A stretch of DNA of 64,000 bases from JBBDNV01 sp040877415 (GTDB lineage: Bacteria; Planctomycetota; Planctomycetia; Pirellulales; PALSA-1355), in the NCBI GenBank assembly GCA_040877415.1, contig JBBDNV010000161.1, positions 1 through 64,000 on the forward strand, in the 5' to 3' direction. Positions 18,001 through 27,045 of the stretch are shown piece by piece; position 1 is the stretch's first letter; every line of letters begins with the position of its first letter. A program made the position numbers and the translations under genes. The notes beneath the pieces were generated by a model. That model did not search any database, was not told the DNA's origin, and was given only the letters and a program-made list of their open reading frames with translations.

Positions 18001-18230
18001 GCGTGCAGCCATTTGGGCGAACCGTCGGGCCAGCGGGCCAGGACTTCAACCTGGGCCGCCATCAGGTGGTCGTTTTCCAGCAGGTACAGTTGATGATCGG
18101 GCGGGATCGAGCCTTGGGGCGCCACAATCACGGCATGCGTCGGCCAGGCTACGTCGGGAATCGCTTGCTGCGGCGGCAGCTCGAGCGGCAGATTCGAGAG
18201 AGCCAGCGCAGCCAACAAGACCGGATGCAT
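15039..18230 (-). CDS. Large secreted RIFT-barrel protein (exo-rhamnogalacturonan lyase / YetA-like)
   Basis: 1063 residues with a short signal peptide (MHPVLLAALALSNLPLELPP). Residues ~20-230 look like the N-terminal RIFT-barrel of PcRGLX/YetA-type proteins: DHQLYLLENDHLMAAQVEVLARWPDGSPKWLHAYG, and IDTGVIELVIGRPFAGITML. The middle (~440-840) is helical with paired aromatic/histidine segments (WNNNHYQHVSTSWRMWALAGD, KYHYPGGFYHCKGLVPWGGRDYG), consistent with an alpha/alpha barrel. A C-terminal beta region follows. Members of this family (PL26-like) attack rhamnogalacturonan, but activity here is inferred from architecture only. It lies next to a sulfatase operon on the same strand, which fits degradation of a sulfated or branched polysaccharide outside the cytoplasm. 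Confidence 0.6.
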   Translation of the reverse strand: MHPVLLAALALSNLPLELPPQQAIPDVAWPTHAVIVAPQGSIPPDHQLYLLENDHLMAAQVEVLARWPDGSPKWLHAYGSFRYAGGRPAKYTFAHAPQLPAEMPDSPLAVTDDDQGIHIDTGVIELVIGRPFAGITMLANGGQTVIKGAGGPSLMDGNGTLWLAMHDRQAEIAVEQKGPAQVTVKASGWYRTPEGRDDAFCRFTTRITAFANSPIVKIDHATTFADDMKKHSIAELAFKFSLPGATAFSSATLGSRFHDKLRAAYLAQLTDDRLWRIAQTGENADRDIKYQGDHERSAGWFSAQLGDRRVVLLTKDFWQKCPKEVKISPNELVYYAWPKHGELAREDPTATRPENVYKFQCFHRGDLLTSVLPEQYFEALEKQQDTTECKAEYARAANLQGVSMHNEFAIAIVPHALDASTAYLDKLQQLYLQNPTARASRDEFASSGVFGPVAAAGEDFSELDKSAVDGMLGYARSIERYGDYGWAIYGNTHHEELMNPAAAGVPGGRPSLHRVWNNNHYQHVSTSWRMWALAGDWRLVDWVRTCTDNYASIGQVRYDNKWARGDPHDPNLRPSVKYHYPGGFYHCKGLVPWGGRDYGMGGDDVDAGLTGHWPDPTSLLLAWLLDANRWAKDGYELWLNEVKFPTGGWARETNQTLVHAITAYEYRPSPEILASIKRMITGLMGGPIGRQLPGPIWDPTWLSRYHEMFPDDKAFNQFLLESADALGVNREGIWTLALCATAYDMTGDRKYLARHAGALASTRRPLFQDRSGRWQNYGQGPGPGKDGHFAMQWPRFLAALRKAGISRLDELKPPDEHGHYLCSVTRYNNDGDIAARGTRIFVLESQPNAGSDGAITIDASVVSGGDIQATSLALADPAGRILWNEPRIRMSQGGGGRVERPSSWPVARQTFPLPGAPGLYTLLVGANEIGIFQPIAPGLPECQMLKNVKIRSWSEPVRYRCKLTKGWLVPLSAGRISLSFTAIGDRDGSYVSLSADHAKWEKWLVAGQSAQVRLTPGRGPWELEIFGRNFSATQVEVMSDVEEPLLFGSNLEDIHLIKEKLGR

Positions 18231-18322
18231 GAGAGAGCCTCAACTTGGGCGAAGCGAACGGACACTCTTCCATTCTCGCCCCGATGCAAACGTGGATTCA
18301 ACCCGTCCCGTCACGCCAGACG

Positions 18323-18384
18323 CGAAGCGCGAGCGAGGGGAATTTACGTCGTGCGGTCGATCTCGCTGGCTGGCGCTTCGGGCT
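18323..18384. repeat. Imperfect palindrome, REP-like
   Basis: CGAAGCGCGAGCGAG (18323-18337) faces CTCGCTGGCTGGCGCTTCG (18362-18380) as an interrupted inverted repeat in the 167-bp gap between the sulfatase stop and the start of the secreted lyase-like gene. It probably belongs to the dispersed palindromes seen elsewhere in the window. Confidence 0.5.
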
Positions 18385-18397
18385 AGTTATCAGGCGA

Positions 18398-19936
18398 TTA
18401 CAGCTCGTCCAGGACTTTCAGCGGAAACTCAGCCGAGGGGGTATGCTCGTTACGCATGATCGATTCCATGTGTTCGACGATTTGCGGATTGGCCGCCGCT
18501 ACGTTGCGCGTTTCGCCGACGTCGTCGGCCAGGTTGTAGAGCTCGATCGTCCGATCCCCTTTCGCGCTTTTGCCTTTGGGGATGAGGTTTTGCCGCACCG
18601 CCTTCCAATCGCCCATTCGCAACGATTGCTGGCCGCCGTAGCCGGGAAACTCGCGGTAGAGAAACGGCCGGGGCGGCTGCGTTTCGCCAAGAAGCGTCGG
18701 CGCCAAGCTGATGCCGTCGAGCTTGGGCGGTACCGAGCCGCGGGCCCCGATGAGCTCCAAAATCGTCGGCAGCCAGTCCTCGAACCCGCTCGTGCGGTCG
18801 GACGTCGTGTTGGGCCGGATGCGTCCCTGCCAGCGCACGATAAGCGGCACGCGAATCCCTCCTTCATAAAGCGAGCCTTTGCGGCCGCGCAGCGGGCCTG
18901 CGGATTCGAAAAAATCGGCATCGGTTCCGCCCAGCTCGTCGTACAGCGGGCCGTTGTCGGACGAGAAAATGAAGATCGTCTGCTCGTCGAGCCCCAGCTC
19001 CTTGATCAAATCCACGATGCGGCCGATGTCGCGGTCCATGCGCGTGATCATCGCGGCGTATGCGGCCCGGGGCGTGCGATGCGGCAGATAGCCGCGCCCG
19101 CCGACGTACGGTTTTTCGGGAAACGCGCCTTGGTACTCAGCCAGCGAATCCTCCGGCACTTGCAGCGCCAGGTGCGGCACGGTCGTCGGGAAGTACAGGA
19201 AGAACGGCTCGTCCTCGTGCCTGCGAATAAACGCCAGCGCTTGCTCGCCGATCAGGTCGGGCGCGTATTGCCGGCCGGAATACTGCCGGTAACTGGCCGG
19301 ATCGTTCGGATCGGCATCGGCCGGTAGCTCGCCGCGCGACGGAAAGTCGGGATTGCCAAGCGGCACGCGCCGCTCGTCGCTCCACAAGTACGTGGGATAA
19401 TGGTTGTGCGCCACGCCCTGGCAGTTGAAGCCGAAAAAGCGGTCGAATCCTTGCACAAGCGGATCGCCATGACTCGCCGGCGGCCCGAGTCCCCACTTGC
19501 CGAAACCGCCCGTCGCGTACCCTTGGTGGCGGAGCAACTTGGCCAGCGTCACCGTATCGGCGGGAATCGGATACTGTCCCTCGGGCTTGACGGCGCGGTT
19601 GTCGCGGATGAAGGCGTGTCCCGGGTGCAGGCCCGTCATGAGCACGCATCGCGACGGGGCGCACACGGCGTTGCCGCTGTAGTGCTGCGAGAGCCGCATA
19701 CCTTCGGCGGCCAGGCGGTCGAGATGCGGCGTGCGAATCCGCTTTTGGCCGAAGCAGCCCAGATCGGCGTATCCCAGATCGTCGGCCAACAGGAACACGA
19801 CGTTGGGCCGCCGCTCGGGCTCGGCGGAAATGGCGGCCGTCGAGCAAGTCGCCAGGAGCGCGGCCGTGCAGGCCGCCCGCAGCGTCAACCGTCGGCGTGG
19901 GGGGACCCTTTCGAGGCTCGAGTCAATGCGAGTCAT
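18398..19936 (-). CDS. Secreted type I sulfatase
   Basis: 512 residues with an N-terminal signal region (LTLRAACTAALLATCSTAAISA). The sulfatase core is complete: NVVFLLADDLGYADLG with metal ligands Asp52/Asp53, and the formylglycine motif CAPSR at Cys92 (C-x-x-S-R? here C-A-P-S-R), then LMTGLHPG. Later FFLYFPTTVPHLALQVP and FIFSSDNGPLYDE supply the usual second metal-site residues, and WLPTILELIGA is the standard C-terminal element. Cys92 must be converted to formylglycine by a maturase not in this window. It hydrolyses sulfate esters, probably from algal or host glycans, in the periplasm or outside. Its ATG overlaps the stop of the CMD gene (ATGA), so both are translated from one mRNA. Confidence 0.95.
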   Translation of the reverse strand: MTRIDSSLERVPPRRRLTLRAACTAALLATCSTAAISAEPERRPNVVFLLADDLGYADLGCFGQKRIRTPHLDRLAAEGMRLSQHYSGNAVCAPSRCVLMTGLHPGHAFIRDNRAVKPEGQYPIPADTVTLAKLLRHQGYATGGFGKWGLGPPASHGDPLVQGFDRFFGFNCQGVAHNHYPTYLWSDERRVPLGNPDFPSRGELPADADPNDPASYRQYSGRQYAPDLIGEQALAFIRRHEDEPFFLYFPTTVPHLALQVPEDSLAEYQGAFPEKPYVGGRGYLPHRTPRAAYAAMITRMDRDIGRIVDLIKELGLDEQTIFIFSSDNGPLYDELGGTDADFFESAGPLRGRKGSLYEGGIRVPLIVRWQGRIRPNTTSDRTSGFEDWLPTILELIGARGSVPPKLDGISLAPTLLGETQPPRPFLYREFPGYGGQQSLRMGDWKAVRQNLIPKGKSAKGDRTIELYNLADDVGETRNVAAANPQIVEHMESIMRNEHTPSAEFPLKVLDEL

Positions 19937-20478
19937 TTCGAAAAACCTTTCAGTCCTTCGTCGAGCTCGACGCCGAAACTGTTGAGCGCCATCGACACCA
20001 GGTTGTACTGGCCGACCGTAAAGACCAGGTCCATCATTTGCGGCGTGTCATAGATCTTCGCAAGCGATTGCCAGGTGTCGTCGCTGACGCAGGCATCCTC
20101 GTGCAGCTCGTCGGTCGCTTTCAAGAGCAGCCGGTCGCGGTCGTTCAAGTCCCTGGCGCCCGGCCCTTCCTGGATACGGCGAATGTCATCGTCGGCGAGG
20201 CCCGCGCGCTGGCCGATGCGCACGTGCTGCGCCCATTCATATTCGGCCCGGCACAGCCAGCCGATGCGCAGAATGAGAATCTCGCGGTCGCGCGGCGGCA
20301 GTCTGTTGTTGCGCAGAACGTAGGTGGCAAACGGCATCCACTGGCGGAACAGTTCGGGATGATTCGCCAGGGTCTGAAAGATGTTGTACAGCCGCCCCGA
20401 TTGCTCCAACGGCTCCAGCAGGGCCTGCTGTGCCGGCGTCCACGATTCTTTTTCGACCGGTTCGATGCGGGGTTTCAC
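19933..20478 (-). CDS. Carboxymuconolactone decarboxylase / AhpD-like protein
   Basis: 181 residues from a GTG at 20478 with GAGGTGA just upstream. It has the CMD helical pattern: LEQSGRLYNIFQTLANHPELFRQWMPFATYVL, LPPRDREILILRIGWLCRAEYEWAQHVRIGQRAGL. In peroxidatic AhpD proteins the motif is CxxC; here only one Cys (WLCRAEYEW) followed by Glu and a His three turns on, as in gamma-carboxymuconolactone decarboxylase-like enzymes. The substrate is unknown. It is the middle gene of an SDR-CMD-sulfatase operon: it starts 50 bp after the SDR and overlaps the sulfatase by 4 bp. Confidence 0.8.
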   Translation of the reverse strand: MKPRIEPVEKESWTPAQQALLEPLEQSGRLYNIFQTLANHPELFRQWMPFATYVLRNNRLPPRDREILILRIGWLCRAEYEWAQHVRIGQRAGLADDDIRRIQEGPGARDLNDRDRLLLKATDELHEDACVSDDTWQSLAKIYDTPQMMDLVFTVGQYNLVSMALNSFGVELDEGLKGFSK

Positions 20479-20527
20479 GTTTCACCTCGAAATTGTGCCG
20501 CGATCACGATCCGCGCCAGCGACGGTT

Positions 20528-21325
20528 TTATCCAATCCGCGCGCTTTGCCCGCCGTCGACCGGCAGGATAATTCCGGTAATGAACCGGGCCTCGTCGGAG
20601 GCCAGAAACAGCGCCGCGTGGGCGACGTCCCAGGCCGTTCCCATTTTCCCGCCGAGCGGCACGCGCGCGTTGCGCTCGCGGATCAGCGCTTCTTTGGAAA
20701 TGCCCCGCTTCGCGGAGATGCTACGAATCGCCATCGGCGTTTCGATCAGCCCGGGCATGATGGCATTGGCGCGGATGCCGTAGCGCGCGTTGGCCATCGC
20801 CAGGGCGTGCGTCAGGGCGTTCAATCCCGCTTTGGAAACCTTGTAGGCCGTCAGGTCGATCGCCGCGGCGGTGGCCGCGATCGACGAGATATTGATGATC
20901 GCGCCCGACTGCTGCCGCCGCATCACCGGCAGGACGTGCTTGCAGGCCAGAAACGGGCTCTTCAAATTGACGTTCAAGATCCGGTCCCAGGATTCCTCGG
21001 CCAACAGCGACACCTCGTCGTCTCCCGCCGCGATGCCGACGTTGTTGTGCAGCACGTCGATTTGCCCGTAGGCGTCGAGACATGCCTCGACCATCGCGCG
21101 GCACGCGTCCTCGTCGGTCACGTCGGCCGTAAAAGTGCGGGCCTGGCCTCCCTCGCCTTCGATCATGGCCCGCGTTTCCTCGGCCGAAGCGGTGTCGCGA
21201 TCGACCACGAGCACGCGGGCCCCTTGGCGGGCGAAGACGATGGCCGTGGCCCGGCCGTTGCCGATCGTGTCCCCCGGCGTCTGGCCCGCCCCGACGACGA
21301 TGGCCGCCTTTCCTTCGAGTCGCAT
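20528..21325 (-). CDS. Short-chain dehydrogenase/reductase
   Basis: 265 residues from the ATG at 21325 (MRLEGKAAIVVG); the frame can be extended 11 codons but the extension lacks SDR character. The cofactor-binding strand reads AIVVGAGQTPGDTIGNGRATAIVFARQGARVLVVD, with Asp after the second strand favouring NAD(H). The Asn of LHNNVG, a Ser in INISSIAATAAAIDL and Tyr-x-x-x-Lys in YKVSKAGLN form the catalytic set. It likely oxidises or reduces a hydroxyl/keto group on a small molecule or sugar. It heads the SDR-CMD-sulfatase operon. Confidence 0.85.
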   Translation of the reverse strand: MRLEGKAAIVVGAGQTPGDTIGNGRATAIVFARQGARVLVVDRDTASAEETRAMIEGEGGQARTFTADVTDEDACRAMVEACLDAYGQIDVLHNNVGIAAGDDEVSLLAEESWDRILNVNLKSPFLACKHVLPVMRRQQSGAIINISSIAATAAAIDLTAYKVSKAGLNALTHALAMANARYGIRANAIMPGLIETPMAIRSISAKRGISKEALIRERNARVPLGGKMGTAWDVAHAALFLASDEARFITGIILPVDGGQSARIG

Positions 21326-21402
21326 GTCGAAATGACGGTATCGAGGTGTTATGATCAAAACGTTTCTGTTGGCAGCAGGCGCATTCTAAGCGAGGCACGA
21401 CC

Positions 21403-22137
21403 ATGCGTAAAACAGCCTTCCTTCTTTTTCCCGCTCTCGCGTGCATGGCGACGGCGGCGGCCGTATTGGCCGACGAGCCGAAACAGGTCGCCGCGAAACT
21501 GGAAAAGCAGATCCCGGTCGAGCTCGAGTATCTGCTCTACCTGCCGGACGGATATGGTCAGAAAGACGCCTGGCCGCTGGTCGTGTTCCTGCACGGAGCC
21601 GGCGAGCGGGGCAACGATCTGGAGCTGGTCAAGAAACACGGCCCGCCCAAGCTCATCGACGAGGGCAAGTCATTCCCCGCGATCGTCATCAGCCCGCAGT
21701 GCGCCGCGGGACGCTGGTGGCACTGGCAGCTATTGGAATTGAAGGCGCTCGTGGACGAAATCGCCGCCAAGCACAAAGTCGACGAGGACCGCGTTTATCT
21801 GACCGGACTCAGCATGGGCGGATTCGGCACCTGGGCCCTGGCGGCATACACGCCCGATCGATTCGCGGCCATCGTGCCGATTTGCGGCGGCGGCGAAGCG
21901 CTGGCGGCCAGGGCCTTGACGAAAACGCCCGTGTGGGTCTTTCACGGAGCCAAGGATCCGATCGTGCCCGTCAAGCGATCGGAAGACATGGTGCAGGCGC
22001 TCGAGCGGCTCAAGGGCAACGTGAAACTCACCGTCTATCCCGACGCCCTGCACGACTCGTGGACGGCCACGTACGACAACCCGGAAGTCTGGGAGTGGCT
22101 GTTCGCCCAGAAACGGCCGACCAAAGAGGCGTCGTGA
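21403..22137 (+). CDS. Secreted alpha/beta-hydrolase (PHB-depolymerase/feruloyl-esterase-like)
   Basis: 244 residues with a signal peptide (MRKTAFLLFPALACMATAAAVLADE). The alpha/beta-hydrolase core is clear: WPLVVFLHGAGERGND (oxyanion region), YLTGLSMGGFGTWALA with nucleophile Ser in GLSMGG, VWVFHGAKDPIVPV with the acid, and YPDALHDSW with the His. It is the minimal one-domain type often attached to or found beside polysaccharide-degrading systems. It should cleave an ester or deacetylate in the periplasm. It is divergent from the SDR operon, sharing a 77-bp intergenic region. Confidence 0.8.
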   Translation: MRKTAFLLFPALACMATAAAVLADEPKQVAAKLEKQIPVELEYLLYLPDGYGQKDAWPLVVFLHGAGERGNDLELVKKHGPPKLIDEGKSFPAIVISPQCAAGRWWHWQLLELKALVDEIAAKHKVDEDRVYLTGLSMGGFGTWALAAYTPDRFAAIVPICGGGEALAARALTKTPVWVFHGAKDPIVPVKRSEDMVQALERLKGNVKLTVYPDALHDSWTATYDNPEVWEWLFAQKRPTKEAS

Positions 22138-22223
22138 GCGGCGAAACGCTTTCGCCGGGCGACCCGATCAAGGCCGCCCCCGCGAGCGTCCATGATGCGA
22201 CCCAGCGCACTCGGGCGATCGGA

Positions 22224-24335
22224 TCAGGCAGGCCAGATTGGCAGCCGCAGCAGGTTCCAGTGATGCAGGAACCACACGAAGGCCAGGCCGGCGGCCAGCA
22301 CGCAGGTGTAGTGCAGCCGGCCTGAAAAGCGCCAGTAGCCGCGCAGCCACGCTGCGAGCGCGGCGAGAAGAACCGCCGCCACGAGGACGGCGATTGCCGG
22401 CGCGGCCCACAACATCGCCTCGACCAGCGGCGGAACCCCGTAGGCCAGCTCCTCGGGCTCGCGCATGAATAACAATGCCGCGCCCAGCCACACGAGCGCC
22501 GCCAGGCTCACAATCCAGCCCAACCAACCGGCCAGCCGCGAGCCGACCGTTGTCTCGCGCGGGACGCCCCACGCGATAAATGCGGCCCAGGGCCAGCCGA
22601 TTACGGCCGACAGGAAGACTAGCGCACAGGCGCCCACGAGCAACATGGCAAACATCGGCGTCTCGCCGAAGGCGAGCTTTTCGAACGCCACAATCGGAAG
22701 CTTGCCGACGAACAGGTGCGTGATGTGGCCCTGAGCGTCCTGGCGGAACGCGATCGTTTCCCAGCCGTCGACTTCGCGGAACAAGAGCGGTTCGATTTCG
22801 ACAAACCGCGTTGGATCGGAGCCTAGCCCGCTTACGACAAGTTGGCCGCCGTCGGCCGAAATCTTCACCACGCCCATCAGCGCGGCCAGCTTTGCAATCG
22901 AAGTGTAGGAGCGGCGAAGTGCGCCATAGCTGCCGGTGAATCGCTTTAAGGAGCCCGGCTGGCCGCTGGCAGGCTCTTTTTCTTGATCCTTCTTTTCCGG
23001 CGGCTCGGCAGCCGGGAAATATCGATCGAGAAACGCCGTGAGCAGCCGTTCCCGCGCCGCGCCGGCGGTGTCGGTGTTATACGAGACAAAAAATCCGGTT
23101 TTGCGCTCGGGCAACATCACGAGAAATGAATGGAACCATCGCGTGTCGCCGCCGTGGTGCACGATCTGCTCGCCGTTGTAGGTCAAACGGAAGAAGCCAT
23201 AGGCCATTCCGTCGAGCCGCTCGTCGTGCGTAAAAAGCAACTGCCGCATCCGGCGCGCGGTCTCGTCTTTGAGGATTTGCGTCGAGTCATAGCGCCCGTC
23301 CTGCATGTGGGCGATCATGAACCTGGCCATGTCGCCCGCCGAGGCGCTGACCGCGCCGGCCGGCGCGAGCGGCACGTACTCGAATCCTTTTTCCTCGTAA
23401 CGCCCGCGCTCGAACGCGTATCCCTTGGACATGTCAGCCGGCATTTTGTCCAAGGCCGGCTGGCGCGCCAGCGTGTGCTCCATGCCCAGCGGCTGGAGAA
23501 TCTTTTGTTCGATGTAGCCTTCCCACGGCATGCCGGAGACCTCGGCGACGATGTAGCCGGCGATTGCCGTGCCGTGATTGGAGTACGAAGCCAGCCCCCC
23601 CGGCGGGCGCACCCGCGCGGGAAGCTGACGGGCCAAAAGCGTGCCCAGGGGCTCGAGCTTGTCCGGACTGCGAGCGAATAGCTCGAGTATGTGATCCTCG
23701 AAGCCGGGCGTGTGCGTCATCAGGTGCTCAAGCGTGATCGGCTCCGGGTAGGTCGGCGGGATCTTGAAATCCGCAAGATACGTGTTGATGTCGGCATCGA
23801 GGTCGAGTTTTCCCTCTTCGGCCAGTTGCATCACGGCCGTCCACGTGAACAGCTTGGAGACCGAGCCGATGCGGAACATCGTCTTGTCGGGGTCGACCGG
23901 CTCCTTGGCGGCGACGTTGGCGTAGCCGTAGCCCTTGGAAAAGAAGGGCCGGTTGTCGACCACCACGCTAATCGTCGCGCCGGCAACGTGCTTTTCTTTC
24001 ATTTGCGCCGCCATGATGCCGTCGATAAAGGCCGCCAGCTCGGCCGGGTCCGTTGGGCCCCGACGCTCGGCCGGCGGCGTTTCCGGCGATTCCTCGGGCG
24101 GATCCGTCTTGGCCGTCGGCGGCGTTGTCTTCGTGTCCGTCTCGGCGGGCGGCTTTGCCGGCGGTGCCGTCGCGGCAGCCGGGGGCGGCGTTTCCGGAGA
24201 TTTGACCTCCGCAGCCGGAGGCGTTTGTTGCGCGCTCACGAAAAGTGTTGTGATCATGATGAGGCAGACACTGCCCGCGGCGACAACACAGATTCGGCGC
24301 GCCACACGACTACGAGCGAGATTACATGGAGACAT
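22224..24335 (-). CDS. Beta-lactamase-fold serine hydrolase with C-terminal membrane segments
   Basis: 703 residues from the ATG at 24335 (GGAG 9 nt upstream; the frame extends further but this start opens the signal peptide ICVVAAGSVCLIMITTLFVSAQQ). Residues ~38-95 are a Pro/Ala/Lys-rich linker. The penicillin-binding core follows: FRIGSVSKLFTW with Ser158-x-x-Lys161, and YSNHGTAIAGYI (Tyr-x-Asn). A C-terminal region contains about four hydrophobic segments (MLLVGACALVFLSAVIGW, LAGWLGWIVSLAALVWLGAALLF, AAPAIAVLVAAVLLAALAAWL, and ACVLAAGLAFVWFLHHW). Such proteins are usually D-aminopeptidases, esterases or of unknown activity rather than antibiotic resistance enzymes. Confidence 0.85.
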   Translation of the reverse strand: MSPCNLARSRVARRICVVAAGSVCLIMITTLFVSAQQTPPAAEVKSPETPPPAAATAPPAKPPAETDTKTTPPTAKTDPPEESPETPPAERRGPTDPAELAAFIDGIMAAQMKEKHVAGATISVVVDNRPFFSKGYGYANVAAKEPVDPDKTMFRIGSVSKLFTWTAVMQLAEEGKLDLDADINTYLADFKIPPTYPEPITLEHLMTHTPGFEDHILELFARSPDKLEPLGTLLARQLPARVRPPGGLASYSNHGTAIAGYIVAEVSGMPWEGYIEQKILQPLGMEHTLARQPALDKMPADMSKGYAFERGRYEEKGFEYVPLAPAGAVSASAGDMARFMIAHMQDGRYDSTQILKDETARRMRQLLFTHDERLDGMAYGFFRLTYNGEQIVHHGGDTRWFHSFLVMLPERKTGFFVSYNTDTAGAARERLLTAFLDRYFPAAEPPEKKDQEKEPASGQPGSLKRFTGSYGALRRSYTSIAKLAALMGVVKISADGGQLVVSGLGSDPTRFVEIEPLLFREVDGWETIAFRQDAQGHITHLFVGKLPIVAFEKLAFGETPMFAMLLVGACALVFLSAVIGWPWAAFIAWGVPRETTVGSRLAGWLGWIVSLAALVWLGAALLFMREPEELAYGVPPLVEAMLWAAPAIAVLVAAVLLAALAAWLRGYWRFSGRLHYTCVLAAGLAFVWFLHHWNLLRLPIWPA

Positions 24336-24487
24336 GGAATCAACTCCAACGGCCGGCGGCAAAGGGAGCCACACGTTGTGCAACTGCCAACGCAATAGCG
24401 CGTATCATACCCCCCATCCATTCGCCGCGCGGCACAAAATCTTGGACCGTCCGGCGTGGCGCGACGGCTGATGGGTTGGAGCGTTTG

Positions 24488-24764
24488 TCAGGGGAACGCG
24501 CCCGCGTGGCGGCGCACCCGGGCTCCGTGCGCGGCTAATTTTTCATACTCCGCGGGCTCAAGGGGTGCGGTCGCTGTGAGCACCTCCAGGTCTAGAGCAA
24601 GCTCGGCGCGGTCGTTCGGAGCGGCCAGCACCACCGCCACCGCATCACTCTGGAGCCTCGAGGAGATCGTCCGCCACCAACAGCGATTCGCCCCGAGCGG
24701 CCAGCCCCAGGCGGCAGACGGGCTTGCCGAAGGCCGACTCCGGGCGCATCAGGAAGGGATGCAT
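24488..24764 (-). pseudogene. Decayed aldo/keto reductase (N- and C-terminal scraps only)
   Basis: On the minus strand an ATG at 24764 opens 39 codons ending in TGA at 24645; the piece FGKPVCRLGLAARGESLLVADDLLEA resembles the N-terminus of aldo/keto reductases. In a second frame directly after it, about 52 codons (AVAVVLAAPNDRAELALDLEVL ... EYEKLAAHGARVRRHAGAF) end at 24488 and resemble the C-terminal end of the same family. The ~200 residues of barrel between them are absent and the two parts are out of frame, so this looks like an internal deletion plus frameshift. The family call rests on recognition of the end motifs only. Confidence 0.5.
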
Positions 24765-24811
24765 CGGCAAGACTTTCCGCGCGTCGTTACCCGTCTGGCC
24801 CCTGGCCGGCC

Positions 24812-25675
<864 letters not shown>

Positions 25676-25843
25676 GGTGGTCTCTCCTGTTTGACGCCGG
25701 TGGCCATCGCCGCGGGCGTTCCTAAGTTTGACGTGGCATCCCGCGGACGCGCCGGCCGCGATGCGGCTCGGGCTAAACAAAGTCGCCGTATTGCACCAAG
25801 CTACCGCAGCGACAGCGAGCACGCAACGCGCTCGCGGCCGGCT

Positions 25844-26920
25844 CTAGTTCTTCAGCGCCAGCATGACGAGGTCGATGGCAAAGAAGATCACGATCAACAG
25901 TTCCAGCCAGACCATGCGGCGGTTGTTGATGTCGGCGTTGACGACCGAATAGAGCTCGTCCAAATGGCCCAGGCGGTTTTCGACGCTCTGCCGCCATTGG
26001 CTCAGATAGAATCGCTCGGCGGCGCCCAAATAGACCCGGGCGAGATACCAGTCGCCGAAGAACTTGCTGATGTGGGTCACTTCGTCGTTGAGCCGCGTGA
26101 CGTCGACGCGAATGAGCCGCAGCGCCCCGAGGGTGCGGGAATACGTGCCAAAGAGGCCGAAGCGGCGGCGATTCAGGTCGTCGTACACGCGATCCAGGTA
26201 CCGGTCGAGCCGCTGGTCCATGACGCGGTATTCTTCCAATTGCAAATTCGCCAGTTCCAGCACGTACAGCACGTCGTCCACGTAGCCGTCCAAGTCGACC
26301 ACCAGGGCCGCGTCCCAGTCGATGACGATGGCGTCGGTCTCGGCGTACGACCGCGAAACGCGGAGCACTTCGCCCACTTGCATTTCGGCGAGTGTGCCCG
26401 GGGTGGATTCGGTCAGCAGCTCGGCCACGGCCCGGCGCTCTCGGGCGAGCCAGGCGGGGGCGTTGGTTTCGCCCCCCAACTCCGTCAGGCAGAAGACCGT
26501 GTAGGCTTCCGGTTCGTGGGGCGGAGCGGGGTGAATCAAAACGTCGCGCAGGCTTTTGTACACCTCGGCACACAACTCCCGGGCGGCGGCGTCGAAACTC
26601 CGTCCGTCTTCGAGCCGCGGCGCATGGAAGGGGGACAATTCGGCCACGTTGTCACATGCGACGGCCACGCGCATCGCCACCGAAACCACGCCCACGTCGT
26701 AAATCCGCACCACTAACCGCACGGTTTTCTGGCCCAGCGCGGTTGCCAGCGGCGGCGGTTCGATCACGAGCGGCTTGTACAGCGGCAAGTCCTTGGGAAC
26801 CGTGTGCGTGGCGCGCATCTCGAAGGGGGCAGGGCGGGTCGCCAGAATTTCGCCGATTTTGGCCGTCACAATCTCGTTGGCCACGTCGAACGCATAGAGA
26901 TAAACGACTTCGCCCTGCAT
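25844..26920 (-). CDS. RMD1/YagE (DUF155)-like protein with C-terminal membrane anchor
   Basis: 358 residues. The C-terminal third has the organisation of DUF155 (RMD1/RMND1) proteins: a long amphipathic helical part (VSHLNDE-like THISKFFGDWYLARVYLGAAERFYL), then WRQSVENRLGHLDELYSVVNADINNRRMVWLELLIVIFFAIDLVMLAL, i.e. a helix followed by a single terminal membrane span. The N-terminal half (VVYLYAFDVANEIVTAKIGEIL ... VVRIYDVGVVSVAMRV) corresponds to the beta-rich part of that family. Eukaryotic relatives support mitochondrial translation; bacterial roles are unknown. Identification is by pattern and moderate. Single gene, no clear partner. Confidence 0.55.
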   Translation of the reverse strand: MQGEVVYLYAFDVANEIVTAKIGEILATRPAPFEMRATHTVPKDLPLYKPLVIEPPPLATALGQKTVRLVVRIYDVGVVSVAMRVAVACDNVAELSPFHAPRLEDGRSFDAAARELCAEVYKSLRDVLIHPAPPHEPEAYTVFCLTELGGETNAPAWLARERRAVAELLTESTPGTLAEMQVGEVLRVSRSYAETDAIVIDWDAALVVDLDGYVDDVLYVLELANLQLEEYRVMDQRLDRYLDRVYDDLNRRRFGLFGTYSRTLGALRLIRVDVTRLNDEVTHISKFFGDWYLARVYLGAAERFYLSQWRQSVENRLGHLDELYSVVNADINNRRMVWLELLIVIFFAIDLVMLALKN

Positions 26921-27045
26921 GGCTGCGGCCGCGCGGCTGAGGGTGGCCGGTCGCGGTGACCGGCTTCAGGATTGGCGAGTCTAACCCATGGTCCCCCGGC
27001 CGGATAGCGGCGCGCGATACCTCGGCCATCCAACGGGCGCAGGGC

